From: Phycisphaerales bacterium
GTDB taxonomy: Bacteria > Planctomycetota > Phycisphaerae > Phycisphaerales > UBA1924
Direction of reading: 5' to 3'
Length of the DNA stretch: 34,672 nt
Assembly (NCBI GenBank): GCA_016741915.1
Contig: JACVCS010000039.1
Coordinates: 1-34,672 of the forward strand
Part shown: in pieces, positions 15,309 through 23,472 of the stretch
Position numbering within the stretch: position 1 is the stretch's first letter
Layout of the letters: each line of letters starts with the position of its first letter
The notes under the pieces: model-generated
Told to the model about the DNA's origin: nothing
Seen by the model: only the letters and a program-made list of their open reading frames with translations
Database searches by the model: none
Program-made: the position numbers and the translations under genes

Positions 15309-17303
15309 ATGCACAGCAGCGTCCGCAAGCCAGCTCGCGTGAATGTCCGGGGGATCGTGTTGGCCTTGGGCCTGATGATGGCTTCGGGGGGCCTGGTCTC
15401 CCTGGGCGGGTGTGACCGCACAACTGAGGGGCAGAAGGCCCTGAAGAAGGCGACGGAAGAGATGGCGGTGCTGACGGCGAACGGTGGGGGGGTCAGTTCC
15501 AATCCTGAGTTTCGCAAGAAGCGCTACGAGGAGATCCAGAGGACGCTCGCTTCGTTCCGCGACAGCACGGAAACGGGCATCGCTCCGGCGGCGGGGTTGA
15601 TGTGGGCGAGCGCTACGGCGGGTCTGGGCGAACTGGAGATTGAAGTCGCCGGTCAGCACGACGCGAAGGCGTCGATGTCGGCGGCGGACGCGCTGCGGTA
15701 CGTGTCGATGTACGTCAGCGAGCTTTCCAACGCGAAAGCCGCGGGGAAGGTGGACGTCTCGAAAGAGCAGCAGGCCCTGAGCAACCAGCGTGCGGAGAAG
15801 ACCGCGGAGTTGAGCAAAGTCAGCGGCGAACTGACGAAGAACCAGGGGCAGCTCGATCGTCTGAACGCCGAAGCCAAGCGCGTGATGGACGAGGCGAAGG
15901 CCAAGCGTCGCACGGCGCTGGAACTCCGCGGCAGCGCCGAGGGCAAGAGCGCCACGGAAGGACTTGAGATCGTCAAGAAGGCGGCGGAAGTCTCTCGCGA
16001 GGCGGACGCGCTCGAGCGCAAGGCGGGCGAGATCAGCGCCAAGGCGGGTGAGTTCCAGAGCACCGTGACGGACCTGACGCGTGCGAAGGAATCGCTGGAG
16101 AAGACGCTGAAACTGATCGACGACTCGGGCAACGCGTTGAAGGCGGTGCAGGCGCAGGCGGGCGAGGTTTCGCGTGAGCGGTCGGAATCGGCCTCGAAGA
16201 TCGCCTCGGACGTGAGCAAGAGCATCGCGGAGTTGAACACCACGCGGCAGGCGCTTCTGGCGGCGCTCGACGGCGCGGCGAAGAAGACCGGCGACGCCCT
16301 CGCTGCGGCGAAGAAGGTCCCCGCCACCGACAGCGACGCGGGCTCGCAAAAGCTCGCGGTGGCGACGTATTCGATCCAACTGGCGGAGATCGCCTCGGCG
16401 CGGGCGCGCGATGCCGCCCGGCTGGCCCGCGTGCTGAGCAGTGCGGCGAACGCCAACCCGGCGCTGCCCGACGGCGCGGCGCTGAAGGACGCGGCGGAGA
16501 AGGCCGACCAGGAAGCCCTCGCGGCGGGTGCGGCGGCGCGCGAGGCCTTCGAGAACGCGAAGAACTCCCTCGACGGGATCTCCAAAGTCAGCGAGTCGGT
16601 CAAGGCCCGCCTGGAAGCGTTGAGCCTTCGCTTGGCGGCGCTCGCGGAGAACCGCGCGGTGGCCACGCCCGCGCCGACGGTGACGGCGTCGAGTGTCGGC
16701 GCGTCTGCTGCAACGGTGGGAGCGGCGGAAAGCGGTGATATTGCTGAAGTCAAGCGGGTCGTTGCGCAGATGCAAGAATCTGCGAAGGCGCAAGACATCG
16801 GCGCGTTCCTTTCGCACATCAACTTCGACGAAAAGACGCAGAAAGCGATGTCGACGATGGTCGGGGTGTCCAACTCGATCAAAGCTTTGGATCAAGTCTG
16901 TAGTGCGAAGTTGAATGCAGGGCTGGAGGAAGCGGCTGGACCTTTGGGGGGCGCACTTACGAAAATGTCCGGCGTCAAGTCGTTCGAGGGCGAGTTGGTA
17001 GACGAGTTGAGCGACATGACTTTTAAATCAGTCTTGCCGGGTCAAGTTGAAGTTACGAATCGCAAAGGGGAGACTCAGCGGTTCATCAAAAAGGGTTCGC
17101 AATGGCTGATGAATCCTCCGGGTGATCTTCCTTTAGGTATGATTGAACAGATGTCTGCCTTCGGAACAGAATTGAGCGGTGCGGTTGATGAGATAGCGAA
17201 GGATGTTACTGCTGGAAAAATCTCAACGAAAGAAATGTTGCAGCAAGTGTTGATGACCAGACTTGGTCCAATTTTTAGAAAGCTTGGCGGTGGCATCAAG
17301 TGA
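15309..17303 (+). CDS. long coiled-coil lipoprotein, unrecognised
   Basis: A 664-residue exported protein. The signal peptide (GIVLALGLMMASGGLVSLGG) ends in a lipobox-like LGGC with Cys35, so membrane anchoring by lipid is likely. Residues about 140-470 are Ala/Lys/Glu/Ser-rich helices with heptad character (for example LTKNQGQLDRLNAEAKRVMDEAKAK), predicted coiled coil. The C-terminal 190 residues form a separate globular part (IGAFLSHINFDEKTQKAMS...RFIKKGSQWLMNPP) with a hint of an NTF2-like domain. The DNA for about the last 150 codons is clearly less GC-rich than the rest and uses ATA, TTA and AGA codons, unlike its neighbours. ATG 15309 follows AAGGA by ten bases. A role as a periplasmic spacer or scaffold is possible but unproven. 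Confidence 0.75.
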   Translation: MHSSVRKPARVNVRGIVLALGLMMASGGLVSLGGCDRTTEGQKALKKATEEMAVLTANGGGVSSNPEFRKKRYEEIQRTLASFRDSTETGIAPAAGLMWASATAGLGELEIEVAGQHDAKASMSAADALRYVSMYVSELSNAKAAGKVDVSKEQQALSNQRAEKTAELSKVSGELTKNQGQLDRLNAEAKRVMDEAKAKRRTALELRGSAEGKSATEGLEIVKKAAEVSREADALERKAGEISAKAGEFQSTVTDLTRAKESLEKTLKLIDDSGNALKAVQAQAGEVSRERSESASKIASDVSKSIAELNTTRQALLAALDGAAKKTGDALAAAKKVPATDSDAGSQKLAVATYSIQLAEIASARARDAARLARVLSSAANANPALPDGAALKDAAEKADQEALAAGAAAREAFENAKNSLDGISKVSESVKARLEALSLRLAALAENRAVATPAPTVTASSVGASAATVGAAESGDIAEVKRVVAQMQESAKAQDIGAFLSHINFDEKTQKAMSTMVGVSNSIKALDQVCSAKLNAGLEEAAGPLGGALTKMSGVKSFEGELVDELSDMTFKSVLPGQVEVTNRKGETQRFIKKGSQWLMNPPGDLPLGMIEQMSAFGTELSGAVDEIAKDVTAGKISTKEMLQQVLMTRLGPIFRKLGGGIK

Positions 17304-17446
17304 GTGTTTACGCTGCGGCGAACCAACGGTTTGGGGGCGTGTTGATGTGCCCAGCTCAGTGACAGTTTTCGGCGAAATGTTGATCGAGTGGTCTGTTCGG
17401 TGTGATTGAAGCTATGACGCACCTCAAGTGCGTTCGACAGGGACAC

Positions 17447-18556
17447 ATGATGACGACGAAAGCGCGAGTGTTGCTGCGATCGGTTCTGGCTTCGGTGATG
17501 CTGCTGACGCTGGCGGGCGGCGTTGTGCGTGCGCAGAGCCTGCCCTCGGGCGTGGTGAGCAAGAGCGAACTGACCGAGACCGATCGGAGCGCGGTCAAGG
17601 CTTGGCTTGACTCGCAGGCGGGCGGTTTATCCAGCGACGATCCGAAGGTCGTGAAGACCTCGCGCGATGCGATCCTGCAACCGCTGCGGAGTGCCGCCGC
17701 GGGCGGTGGCGTGTCGGTTTCGTTCCGCACCGAACTGCAGAAGCAGTTGTACCCGATCCTTGAGGCGAACATCGCCGACAAGCGCGAGCTGGTGGCGGTG
17801 AATGCCGTGCGCCTGGCGGGAGAGACGGCCCACGCGAACACGCTGAAGCTCGTTTCGAAGGCGCTGGATGATGCGCGTCCGGGCGTGAAGTATGCGGCGT
17901 GTTATGCCGCCCGAACGACACTGGACGCGGCGAAGGTCAACCCCGCCATCAGCGCCCGCGACATGATCGTTCTGCTGGGCAAGCTGGGGGAGGTCGGCTC
18001 GGCGACGACCGACCCGCGCGTGCTGGAGGGTGTGGTGCTGGCGATGGAATCGGGCGCGTCGATCCCGGAAGCGACGATCGCCGGGGCGCGGGTGCAGTCG
18101 CTCACCGCGCTCTCGGGCGTGGTGAACAAGCAGGTCAAGCGCCTGGGGACGAACGAGGCGCCGGCGCCGATGCTCGCGGGGCTCTTGCGGGCGGCGTCGG
18201 TTGCGCGGTCGGTCTTTACGGATAGCAGCGCCGGCGGTCAGGCGATCACGGGTCAGGGTGGCAAGGCGATGGTCGAACTGGCGGGCGATCTGCTCTCGCT
18301 GTCGGCGAAGCTGTGCGACAGCCCCGCCGTCACGGGTGATGATCGCGGCACGCTGGAGCAGATGACCGCGGCGGCGGAGGCGGTGCTGGTGCTGGCGATG
18401 GACGCATCGGGCAAGCCCGCGCCGGGGGCGAAGCTTTCTGAGCCGCTGCGCTCGGGTAACTGCGAAGGTGTGAAGAAGGCGGCCGAGGGCGTGCTGGGCA
18501 GCGGCGGAGTGGTGGTGAAGGCGTTCAACTTCGCGGGTGATCGCTTCAAGCTGTAA
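17447..18556 (+). CDS. exported helical (HEAT-like) protein, unrecognised
   Basis: A 369-residue protein with a signal peptide (VLLRSVLASVMLLTLAGGVVRAQS) and an almost entirely helical mature part. Segments such as KRELVAVNAVRLAGETAHANTLKLVSKALDDARPGVKYAACYAARTTL look like HEAT-type repeats. ATG 17447 is preceded by AGGGA; ATG 17450 is equally possible. A short inverted repeat ACGCAC-CTCAA-GTGCGT (17417-17433) lies in its leader. It follows the coiled-coil lipoprotein by 143 bases and precedes the peptide-binding gene by 56, all on one strand. Export plus repeats suggests protein-protein contact in the periplasm; no specific function is claimed. Confidence 0.72.
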   Translation: MMTTKARVLLRSVLASVMLLTLAGGVVRAQSLPSGVVSKSELTETDRSAVKAWLDSQAGGLSSDDPKVVKTSRDAILQPLRSAAAGGGVSVSFRTELQKQLYPILEANIADKRELVAVNAVRLAGETAHANTLKLVSKALDDARPGVKYAACYAARTTLDAAKVNPAISARDMIVLLGKLGEVGSATTDPRVLEGVVLAMESGASIPEATIAGARVQSLTALSGVVNKQVKRLGTNEAPAPMLAGLLRAASVARSVFTDSSAGGQAITGQGGKAMVELAGDLLSLSAKLCDSPAVTGDDRGTLEQMTAAAEAVLVLAMDASGKPAPGAKLSEPLRSGNCEGVKKAAEGVLGSGGVVVKAFNFAGDRFKL

Positions 18557-18612
18557 CGGACGCGGATCGGATCAATCGTGCGGGCTGCGCGGGAAGCGCC
18601 GGGGCGAGTTCG

Positions 18613-20526
18613 ATGTTCAAACTGCTCGTGCCGGTCGCGGTGCTGGTGGCGGTGCTTCTGGCGGCGGTGCTGATCGATCGGCCGCTGCCGCGTGCGGACT
18701 TTGTGTACATCGAGCGGTCGGAGGTGACCACGCTGGACCTGCACAAGGCCTCGTGGATGCACGACCTGCGGATGGCGACGAATATCTACGAGGGGCTGGT
18801 GCGGTACGACAACTTCACCGCGGACTATCGCAAGAAGCCCGCAACCGCGGAGAGCTGGACCGTCAGCGAGGACGGGCGGACGTGGACGTTTACGATCCGC
18901 GCGGGGGCGAAGTGGTCCAATGGCCAGCCGGTGCGGGCGTCGGACTTTGTGTACTCGTACCGCCGGGGGATGCTGCCCGACATGGCGGGCGATTACATCT
19001 CGATGTTCCAGCTTATCAAGGGCGGCAAGGCGTTTTACGACTGGCGTGCGAAAGCGCAGGGCGCTTTCGCGGCGGAGTCGAAGGGGCGTGCCAGGCCCGC
19101 GGAGGCGGAAGCGCTTTGGAAGCAGACGCTGGCGAAGTTTGACGAGCTGGTGGGGCTGAAAGCGCCGGACGATCGGACGCTGGTGATGGAGCTGGAGAGA
19201 CCGACGCCGTATTTGCTGGAGGTGCTGGCGTACGAGGTGATGGGCCCGGTGTACCCGCCTTTGGTGGATCGGTTTCAGAGCATCGACCCGACAACGGGGA
19301 TGGTGAAGTACGACTCTGGGTGGACGAAGCCGGGCGTGCTGATCGGCAACGGGCCCTTCGTGCTGGAGGATTGGCGGTACAAGCGTGAGATCCGCCTTCG
19401 CAAGAACGAGCACTACTGGGACGCGAAGAACATCCACTTCAACACGATCTCGATGCCCAGCGTGCCCGACGGCAACGCCGCGGTCTTGGCCTTTCAGACC
19501 GGTGCGGCGGACTGGCTGACGGACGTGAACGTGGCGTTCCGGGGTGATCTGGTCGCGAGGCGCGAGGCGTACCTCGAGAAGCACAAGGACCTGGTGGAGA
19601 AGCTCAAGGCCCAGGGGCTGGATCGCGTGGAGATCGATCGGCGATTGCCTCGGGATGAGGCGTTGTTCCTTCAGCCCATGGACAGCTTCGGGACGTACTT
19701 CATCAACTTCAACTGCCTGGCTCGCTTACCCGACGGGCGTGCGAACCCGCTGAGCGACGCGCGGGTGCGGCGGGCGCTGGTGATGGCGATGGACCGATCG
19801 AACATCACGAAGAACGTTCGGCGTGCGGGTGAGGAGCCGGCGACGACGCTCATCCCGCCGCGGTCGATCGGCGGGTACGAATCGCCCAAGGGGCTGGCGT
19901 GCGCGCCCGATCCGCAGGCGATTGCGCAGGCGAAGCAGTTGCTGGTTGAGGCGGGTTATCCGCGGGGACAGGGCCTGCCCACGCTGGTCTTCTTGTTCAA
20001 CAAAGAGGGCGGGCACGACCTGATCGCGCAGGCGATCAAGCAGGACTGGGAGCAGAACCTCGGCGTGTCGGTCAGCCTTGAGCAGGTCGAGATCAAGGTC
20101 TTCCGCGAGAAGCTCAAGAACGGCGACTACATGATCTCCCGCGGCAGTTGGTTCGGGGATTACGGCGACCCGCTGACGTTCCTTGATCTCAACCGCACCA
20201 ACGACGGCAACAACGACCGCAAGTACTCCAGTGCGAGGTTCGATGCGCTGCTCGACGAGGCAAACAGCCGGCGCGACCCGAATGAGCGGCTGCGGATCCT
20301 CAGCGAGGCGGAGCGCGTGCTGATGGAAGAAGACCTGCCGCTGGCGCCGGTCTTTCACTACAAGCTGCTGTACCTCTTCGATCCATGGAAAGTCTCGGGG
20401 ATCACGCCTCATCCGCGGCAGAAGCAGTACCCGTTCCAGATGAACATTTTGGGCGATGAGCTCGGGCCCGACGTGCCCATGCGGATGCGCCCGGCGCTCA
20501 AGCAAGGCGCGGGAGGGACGCCATGA
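18613..20526 (+). CDS. peptide ABC transporter substrate-binding protein (SBP family 5, OppA-like)
   Basis: A 637-residue extracytoplasmic binding protein for oligopeptides or similar solutes. An N-terminal membrane helix (LLVPVAVLVAVLLAAVLIDRPL) without a lipobox Cys suggests an uncleaved anchor or signal. Family landmarks: TLDLHKASWMHDLRMATNIYEGLVRYD, TWTFTIRAGAKWSNGQPVRASDFVYSYRR, IGNGPFVLEDWRYKREIRLRKNEHYWD, then RVRRALVMAMDRSNI and the C-terminal SEAERVLMEEDLPLAPVFHY. Longer than typical (about 540) because of inserted charged helices near 150-180 and 310-350. ATG 18613 follows GGGGCGAG. Its stop codon overlaps the permease start by ATGA, indicating translational coupling. Confidence 0.92.
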   Translation: MFKLLVPVAVLVAVLLAAVLIDRPLPRADFVYIERSEVTTLDLHKASWMHDLRMATNIYEGLVRYDNFTADYRKKPATAESWTVSEDGRTWTFTIRAGAKWSNGQPVRASDFVYSYRRGMLPDMAGDYISMFQLIKGGKAFYDWRAKAQGAFAAESKGRARPAEAEALWKQTLAKFDELVGLKAPDDRTLVMELERPTPYLLEVLAYEVMGPVYPPLVDRFQSIDPTTGMVKYDSGWTKPGVLIGNGPFVLEDWRYKREIRLRKNEHYWDAKNIHFNTISMPSVPDGNAAVLAFQTGAADWLTDVNVAFRGDLVARREAYLEKHKDLVEKLKAQGLDRVEIDRRLPRDEALFLQPMDSFGTYFINFNCLARLPDGRANPLSDARVRRALVMAMDRSNITKNVRRAGEEPATTLIPPRSIGGYESPKGLACAPDPQAIAQAKQLLVEAGYPRGQGLPTLVFLFNKEGGHDLIAQAIKQDWEQNLGVSVSLEQVEIKVFREKLKNGDYMISRGSWFGDYGDPLTFLDLNRTNDGNNDRKYSSARFDALLDEANSRRDPNERLRILSEAERVLMEEDLPLAPVFHYKLLYLFDPWKVSGITPHPRQKQYPFQMNILGDELGPDVPMRMRPALKQGAGGTP

Positions 20527-21527
20527 CCGCGCTGATCGTGCGAAGGCTCATCCAGATGCCGGTGATCTTGCTGGTGATTTACACGCTGACGCTGGTGCTG
20601 GCGTGGAAGATCCCGGGCTCGCCCTTGGACAAGGGCGAAGGGCGTCGCCCGCCGGCGGAGGTCCAGGAGGCGATGCTGCGCCAGTACAACCTCGAGAGTT
20701 TTTGGGGTTTCTATTGGTCGTACCTCGACAGTGCAACCGGCGTGAAGTACGTTCGCGAGTCGCTCAGCGGCGAGGCGGCGGCGGTTGAGAAGGCGGCGAT
20801 CGAGGCCGGTCGAACCGCGCCGGTGCGGCGCGTCTTTGATCTTGGTCCATCGCTGACCGACGCGGCGTGGCGCGTGGATGAGATTCTGCTGGGCAGTTTG
20901 CCCGTGAGCATGGCGCTCGGCTCCGCGTCGATTCTCATCGCCCTGGCGATCGGGCTGACGGCCGGGATCATCGGGGCGGTGAAGCCCAACTCCGCGGCCG
21001 ACTTCTTCACGCTGCTGCTCTCGCTGGTGGGCATCAGCCTGCCCAGCTTCGTCATCGGCACGGTGCTGTTGATGATCTTCGCGGTGTGGCTGGGGGTCGT
21101 CCCCGCGGGGGTTTACTCTCCAAAGACCGCGCTGCTCGGGGCCTTCACGCTGAGCTTGCCCTACGCGGCGTACGTGGCGCGCCTGACACGCCTGGGGATG
21201 ATCGAAGTCCTCGGGGCCGATTACATCCGCACCGCGCGGGCGAAGGGCGTCAGCGAGTCGCGGGTGATCCTGCGCCATGCGCTGAAGAACGCCGCGTTGC
21301 CCGTGGTGAGCTACATCGGCCCCGCGACGGCGATGGCGATGACCGGCTCGTTCGTCATCGAACGCGTCTTCAACATCAACGGCATGGGCCAGCACTTCGT
21401 CTCGGGCGTGATCAACAAAGACCTCTTCCTGATCATCGGCGTGGTCATGGTCTTCTCAACCATGCTGATCACGCTGAACCTGATCGTCGACGTGCTGTAC
21501 CGCTGGATCGACCCGCGGATTGAGTGA
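20523..21527 (+). CDS. peptide ABC transporter permease (OppB-like)
   Basis: A 334-residue inner-membrane permease subunit. TM1 is at 8-28 (LIQMPVILLVIYTLTLVLAWKIPGSP), followed by an enlarged periplasmic loop of about 100 residues, then five more helices (LLGSLPVSMALGSASILIALAIGL onward). The EAA cytoplasmic loop that contacts the ATPase is clear: EVLGADYIRTARAKGVSESRVILRHALKNAALP. It would form a heterodimer with an OppC-type partner in known systems, but no oppC or ATPase gene (oppD, oppF) follows; the next genes are unrelated membrane proteins. Either the partners are elsewhere or this is a partial system. Confidence 0.92.
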   Translation: MTALIVRRLIQMPVILLVIYTLTLVLAWKIPGSPLDKGEGRRPPAEVQEAMLRQYNLESFWGFYWSYLDSATGVKYVRESLSGEAAAVEKAAIEAGRTAPVRRVFDLGPSLTDAAWRVDEILLGSLPVSMALGSASILIALAIGLTAGIIGAVKPNSAADFFTLLLSLVGISLPSFVIGTVLLMIFAVWLGVVPAGVYSPKTALLGAFTLSLPYAAYVARLTRLGMIEVLGADYIRTARAKGVSESRVILRHALKNAALPVVSYIGPATAMAMTGSFVIERVFNINGMGQHFVSGVINKDLFLIIGVVMVFSTMLITLNLIVDVLYRWIDPRIE

Positions 21528-21553
21528 GATCGGGGCGGGAATGCGAATGTGAA

Positions 21554-21576
21554 CTGAACGTGAAACTGAACGTGAA
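21554..21576 (+). repeat. short tandem repeat
   Basis: The 11-base unit CTGAACGTGAA occurs at 21554-21564 and again at 21566-21576, within a longer run of GAA- and GCGAA-rich sequence (about 21541-21590). It lies between the permease and the first paralog and is probably a slippage product. Confidence 0.55.
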
Positions 21577-21621
21577 CGCGAACGCGAAAGAGCCGGAGTC
21601 GGCGTGCAAGGGTGGTGCGGG

Positions 21622-22455
21622 ATGGCGGAATCTGTTCGTGAGACGAAACGTGTGAGCCCGCTGCGACGGTGGTTGCGTCGTGCGGCGGTGTACTTGACGC
21701 TCGGCTTCGTTTCGTGCGTGCTGGTGACATGGTGGATGGCGTTGGTGAGACCTTGGAGTGACATGGTTCCCAACATCTTCGGTCGGCAAACCTTCGATAA
21801 AAGGAGGGAGTGTTACTGGCCACCACTCGCGCTGCATGAGTACAAGGAGACGAGCGTGTTCGTGCTACCGACTGCTGTACAGGACATTGTTTCGATTGGC
21901 GTAGGTCCGCTTTGGCATGAAACTAAGGAGGCGCGACGAGTAGGTGCTGATCCTCAGACGCACGAGGACTTTGAGTTGAAGTTCCGCCGGAAGCTGCAGC
22001 ACGCGGCATCAGAGTACACGGCCGTGGCGCGAACGGCACGAGCCGTTCCAGTCGTGATGACAGTTGATGGCCGCTTGCGCAGGTTTCACGAGTCGTGCTG
22101 GGGTTGGCCTATGCGATGTTTCTCCATCAGCGTCGCTCATCGGTGGACACGACCTGATACGACAGCACAGGAAAGTAAGATAAAAGGTTGGGTCATCATT
22201 CGAACTGAGTTCAACGACCCCCGCTTCATTCTTCCCTACTCCCCCGTCTGGCCCGGGCTGATCGTGAACACACTTCTGTACGCGGCCGCGATCGGTGCGA
22301 TCGTTGAGTCGATGATGTTCGCCGCGCGTGCACGTCGCCGTCGTGCCGAACGCTGTGTCAAATGCGGCTACTCACTCAAGGGCCTCGCCCCGGGTTCACC
22401 CTGCCCAGAATGCGGTGCAGAAGCGGCAGTGCGGTCAGCGGGAGTCAATCCATGA
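21622..22455 (+). CDS. zinc-ribbon membrane protein, tandem paralog 1
   Basis: A 277-residue protein: membrane helix at about 22-46 (AAVYLTLGFVSCVLVTWWMALV), a soluble domain of about 158 residues that is probably extracytoplasmic, a second helix (WPGLIVNTLLYAAAIGAIVESMMF), then an Arg-rich stretch and a cytoplasmic zinc ribbon C-x2-CGYSLKGL...C-x2-C (CVKCGY...CPECG). Such ribbon-tailed proteins recur in Phycisphaerae; their function is unknown. ATG 21622 is preferred to GTG 21604, as the family homology starts after it. The next gene is a homolog overlapping by ATGA, so the two are translationally coupled. The two membrane segments are identical in both copies while the soluble domain has diverged. 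Confidence 0.8.
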   Translation: MAESVRETKRVSPLRRWLRRAAVYLTLGFVSCVLVTWWMALVRPWSDMVPNIFGRQTFDKRRECYWPPLALHEYKETSVFVLPTAVQDIVSIGVGPLWHETKEARRVGADPQTHEDFELKFRRKLQHAASEYTAVARTARAVPVVMTVDGRLRRFHESCWGWPMRCFSISVAHRWTRPDTTAQESKIKGWVIIRTEFNDPRFILPYSPVWPGLIVNTLLYAAAIGAIVESMMFAARARRRRAERCVKCGYSLKGLAPGSPCPECGAEAAVRSAGVNP

Positions 22456-23261
22456 GCCCAAACACATCAAAGCGTGAACCTTCAAGAGCTCGGCGGCTGA
22501 TCGTTCTTGCGGCGGTGTACTTGACGCTCGGTTTCGTTTCGTGCGTGCTCGTGACGTGGTGGATGGCGTTGGTAAGGCCGTGGTCCGTTCATGCTGAGAA
22601 CATTTTCGGAACTTCCCTGTCGAGCGAGGATTGGGATGAGAGGTGGAGCATGGGATCGGAGGGATGGTCGGATGCGACCATCTCGATGAAGGCGATTTCT
22701 GTTTGCGACTACACCCAGATGCTGTTCAGTGCGCTGCGGCACAAGTACCCGCAGGCTCCACAGCTACCGCAGGATGAAGATACCGAAGAAAAGTACGAGA
22801 TTCGGTTTCGAGCCAAGCTTCGCGAAGTCGCGGCTTACAACCGGATCATCGCACGCGAGTTTCCGCATGTTCCGGTCATTGCCTTTCCTGACGGACGCAT
22901 GATGAGTTATGAGTCGTCAACCTGGGGTTGGCCCGCGCGGAGCCTGTCGACACGAGTGATTGGCCCGTTCATCTCGGTGCCAACGCCACATGTATCGAGT
23001 CGCGTCATCGGCGGCTGGATCATCAAGTTAAATCAGTACGACCATCCCCGCTTTGTCCTTCCCTACTCTCCCGTCTGGCCCGGGCTGATCGTAAACACGC
23101 TTCTGTACGCAGCCGCGATCGGTGCGATCGTTGAGTCGATGATGTTCGCCGTGCTCACCCGTCGCCGCCGTGCCGCACGCTGTGTCAGCTGCGGCTACGC
23201 ACTCAAGGGCCTTGCCCAAAGCTCGCCCTGCCCCGAATGCGGCCAAACGTCCAAGACCTGA
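22452..23261 (+). CDS. zinc-ribbon membrane protein, tandem paralog 2
   Basis: A 269-residue homolog of the preceding protein with the same plan: N-terminal helix, extracytoplasmic domain, second helix, and zinc ribbon (CVSCGYALKGL...CPECG). The alignment between the helices needs no net gap: both copies have 158 residues there. Shared landmarks in the diverged part are NIFG, RF/KFR-x-KL, VPV...DGR, ES-x-WGWP and GW-x-I...PRF. ATG 22452 overlaps the stop of paralog 1 (ATGA); longer in-frame starts lie inside the upstream gene and are rejected. A 9-base-pair hairpin follows at 23308. Probably acts together with, or as an alternative to, paralog 1. Confidence 0.82.
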   Translation: MSPNTSKREPSRARRLIVLAAVYLTLGFVSCVLVTWWMALVRPWSVHAENIFGTSLSSEDWDERWSMGSEGWSDATISMKAISVCDYTQMLFSALRHKYPQAPQLPQDEDTEEKYEIRFRAKLREVAAYNRIIAREFPHVPVIAFPDGRMMSYESSTWGWPARSLSTRVIGPFISVPTPHVSSRVIGGWIIKLNQYDHPRFVLPYSPVWPGLIVNTLLYAAAIGAIVESMMFAVLTRRRRAARCVSCGYALKGLAQSSPCPECGQTSKT

Positions 23262-23307
23262 TCCGGCGTCACGCAACCTGCACTTCACCCGGCCGTCTTC
23301 ACGTCCA

Positions 23308-23331
23308 CTTCACACCCGTAACGGTGTGAAG
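23308..23331 (+). terminator. possible terminator after the paralog pair
   Basis: Perfect nine-base-pair stem CTTCACACC/GGTGTGAAG with loop CGTAAC, 46 bases after the stop of paralog 2. The sequence after it (CGTTCGCTCTG) is not a true T-run, so it may be a terminator of low strength or only an RNA-end structure. Confidence 0.4.
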
Positions 23332-23472
23332 CGTTCGCTCTGCACAGATTGTTTGAAGAATTACCCGCGAAGCCTGCGGCGGCTGGTGCCGTGGGCTTGC
23401 ACGCAGTAGCGTAGCGATGCCGGTTCGGTCAGTCCGTGAGTTATCCACCTCAGCATGAACAGGAGTTGCACC

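Noticed and set aside
13788..16895. A 1035-codon open frame on the minus strand across two exported-protein genes
   Set aside because: Its translation is R/H/L/D-rich without any recognisable motif, it lies antisense to two genes with signal peptides, and long antisense frames are expected opposite high-GC codons.
16860..17303. Mobile element insertion to explain the low-GC segment
   Set aside because: The reading frame is continuous, and there are no terminal repeats, transposase or target duplication; domain gain is a better explanation.
18253..19584. A 443-codon minus-strand frame opposite the OppA-like gene
   Set aside because: R/H/P-rich shadow translation; the + strand gene has clear family motifs.
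21622..23261. One of the tandem paralogs being a pseudogene
   Set aside because: Both frames are full length, keep both helices and all zinc-ribbon cysteines, and are coupled by an ATGA overlap.
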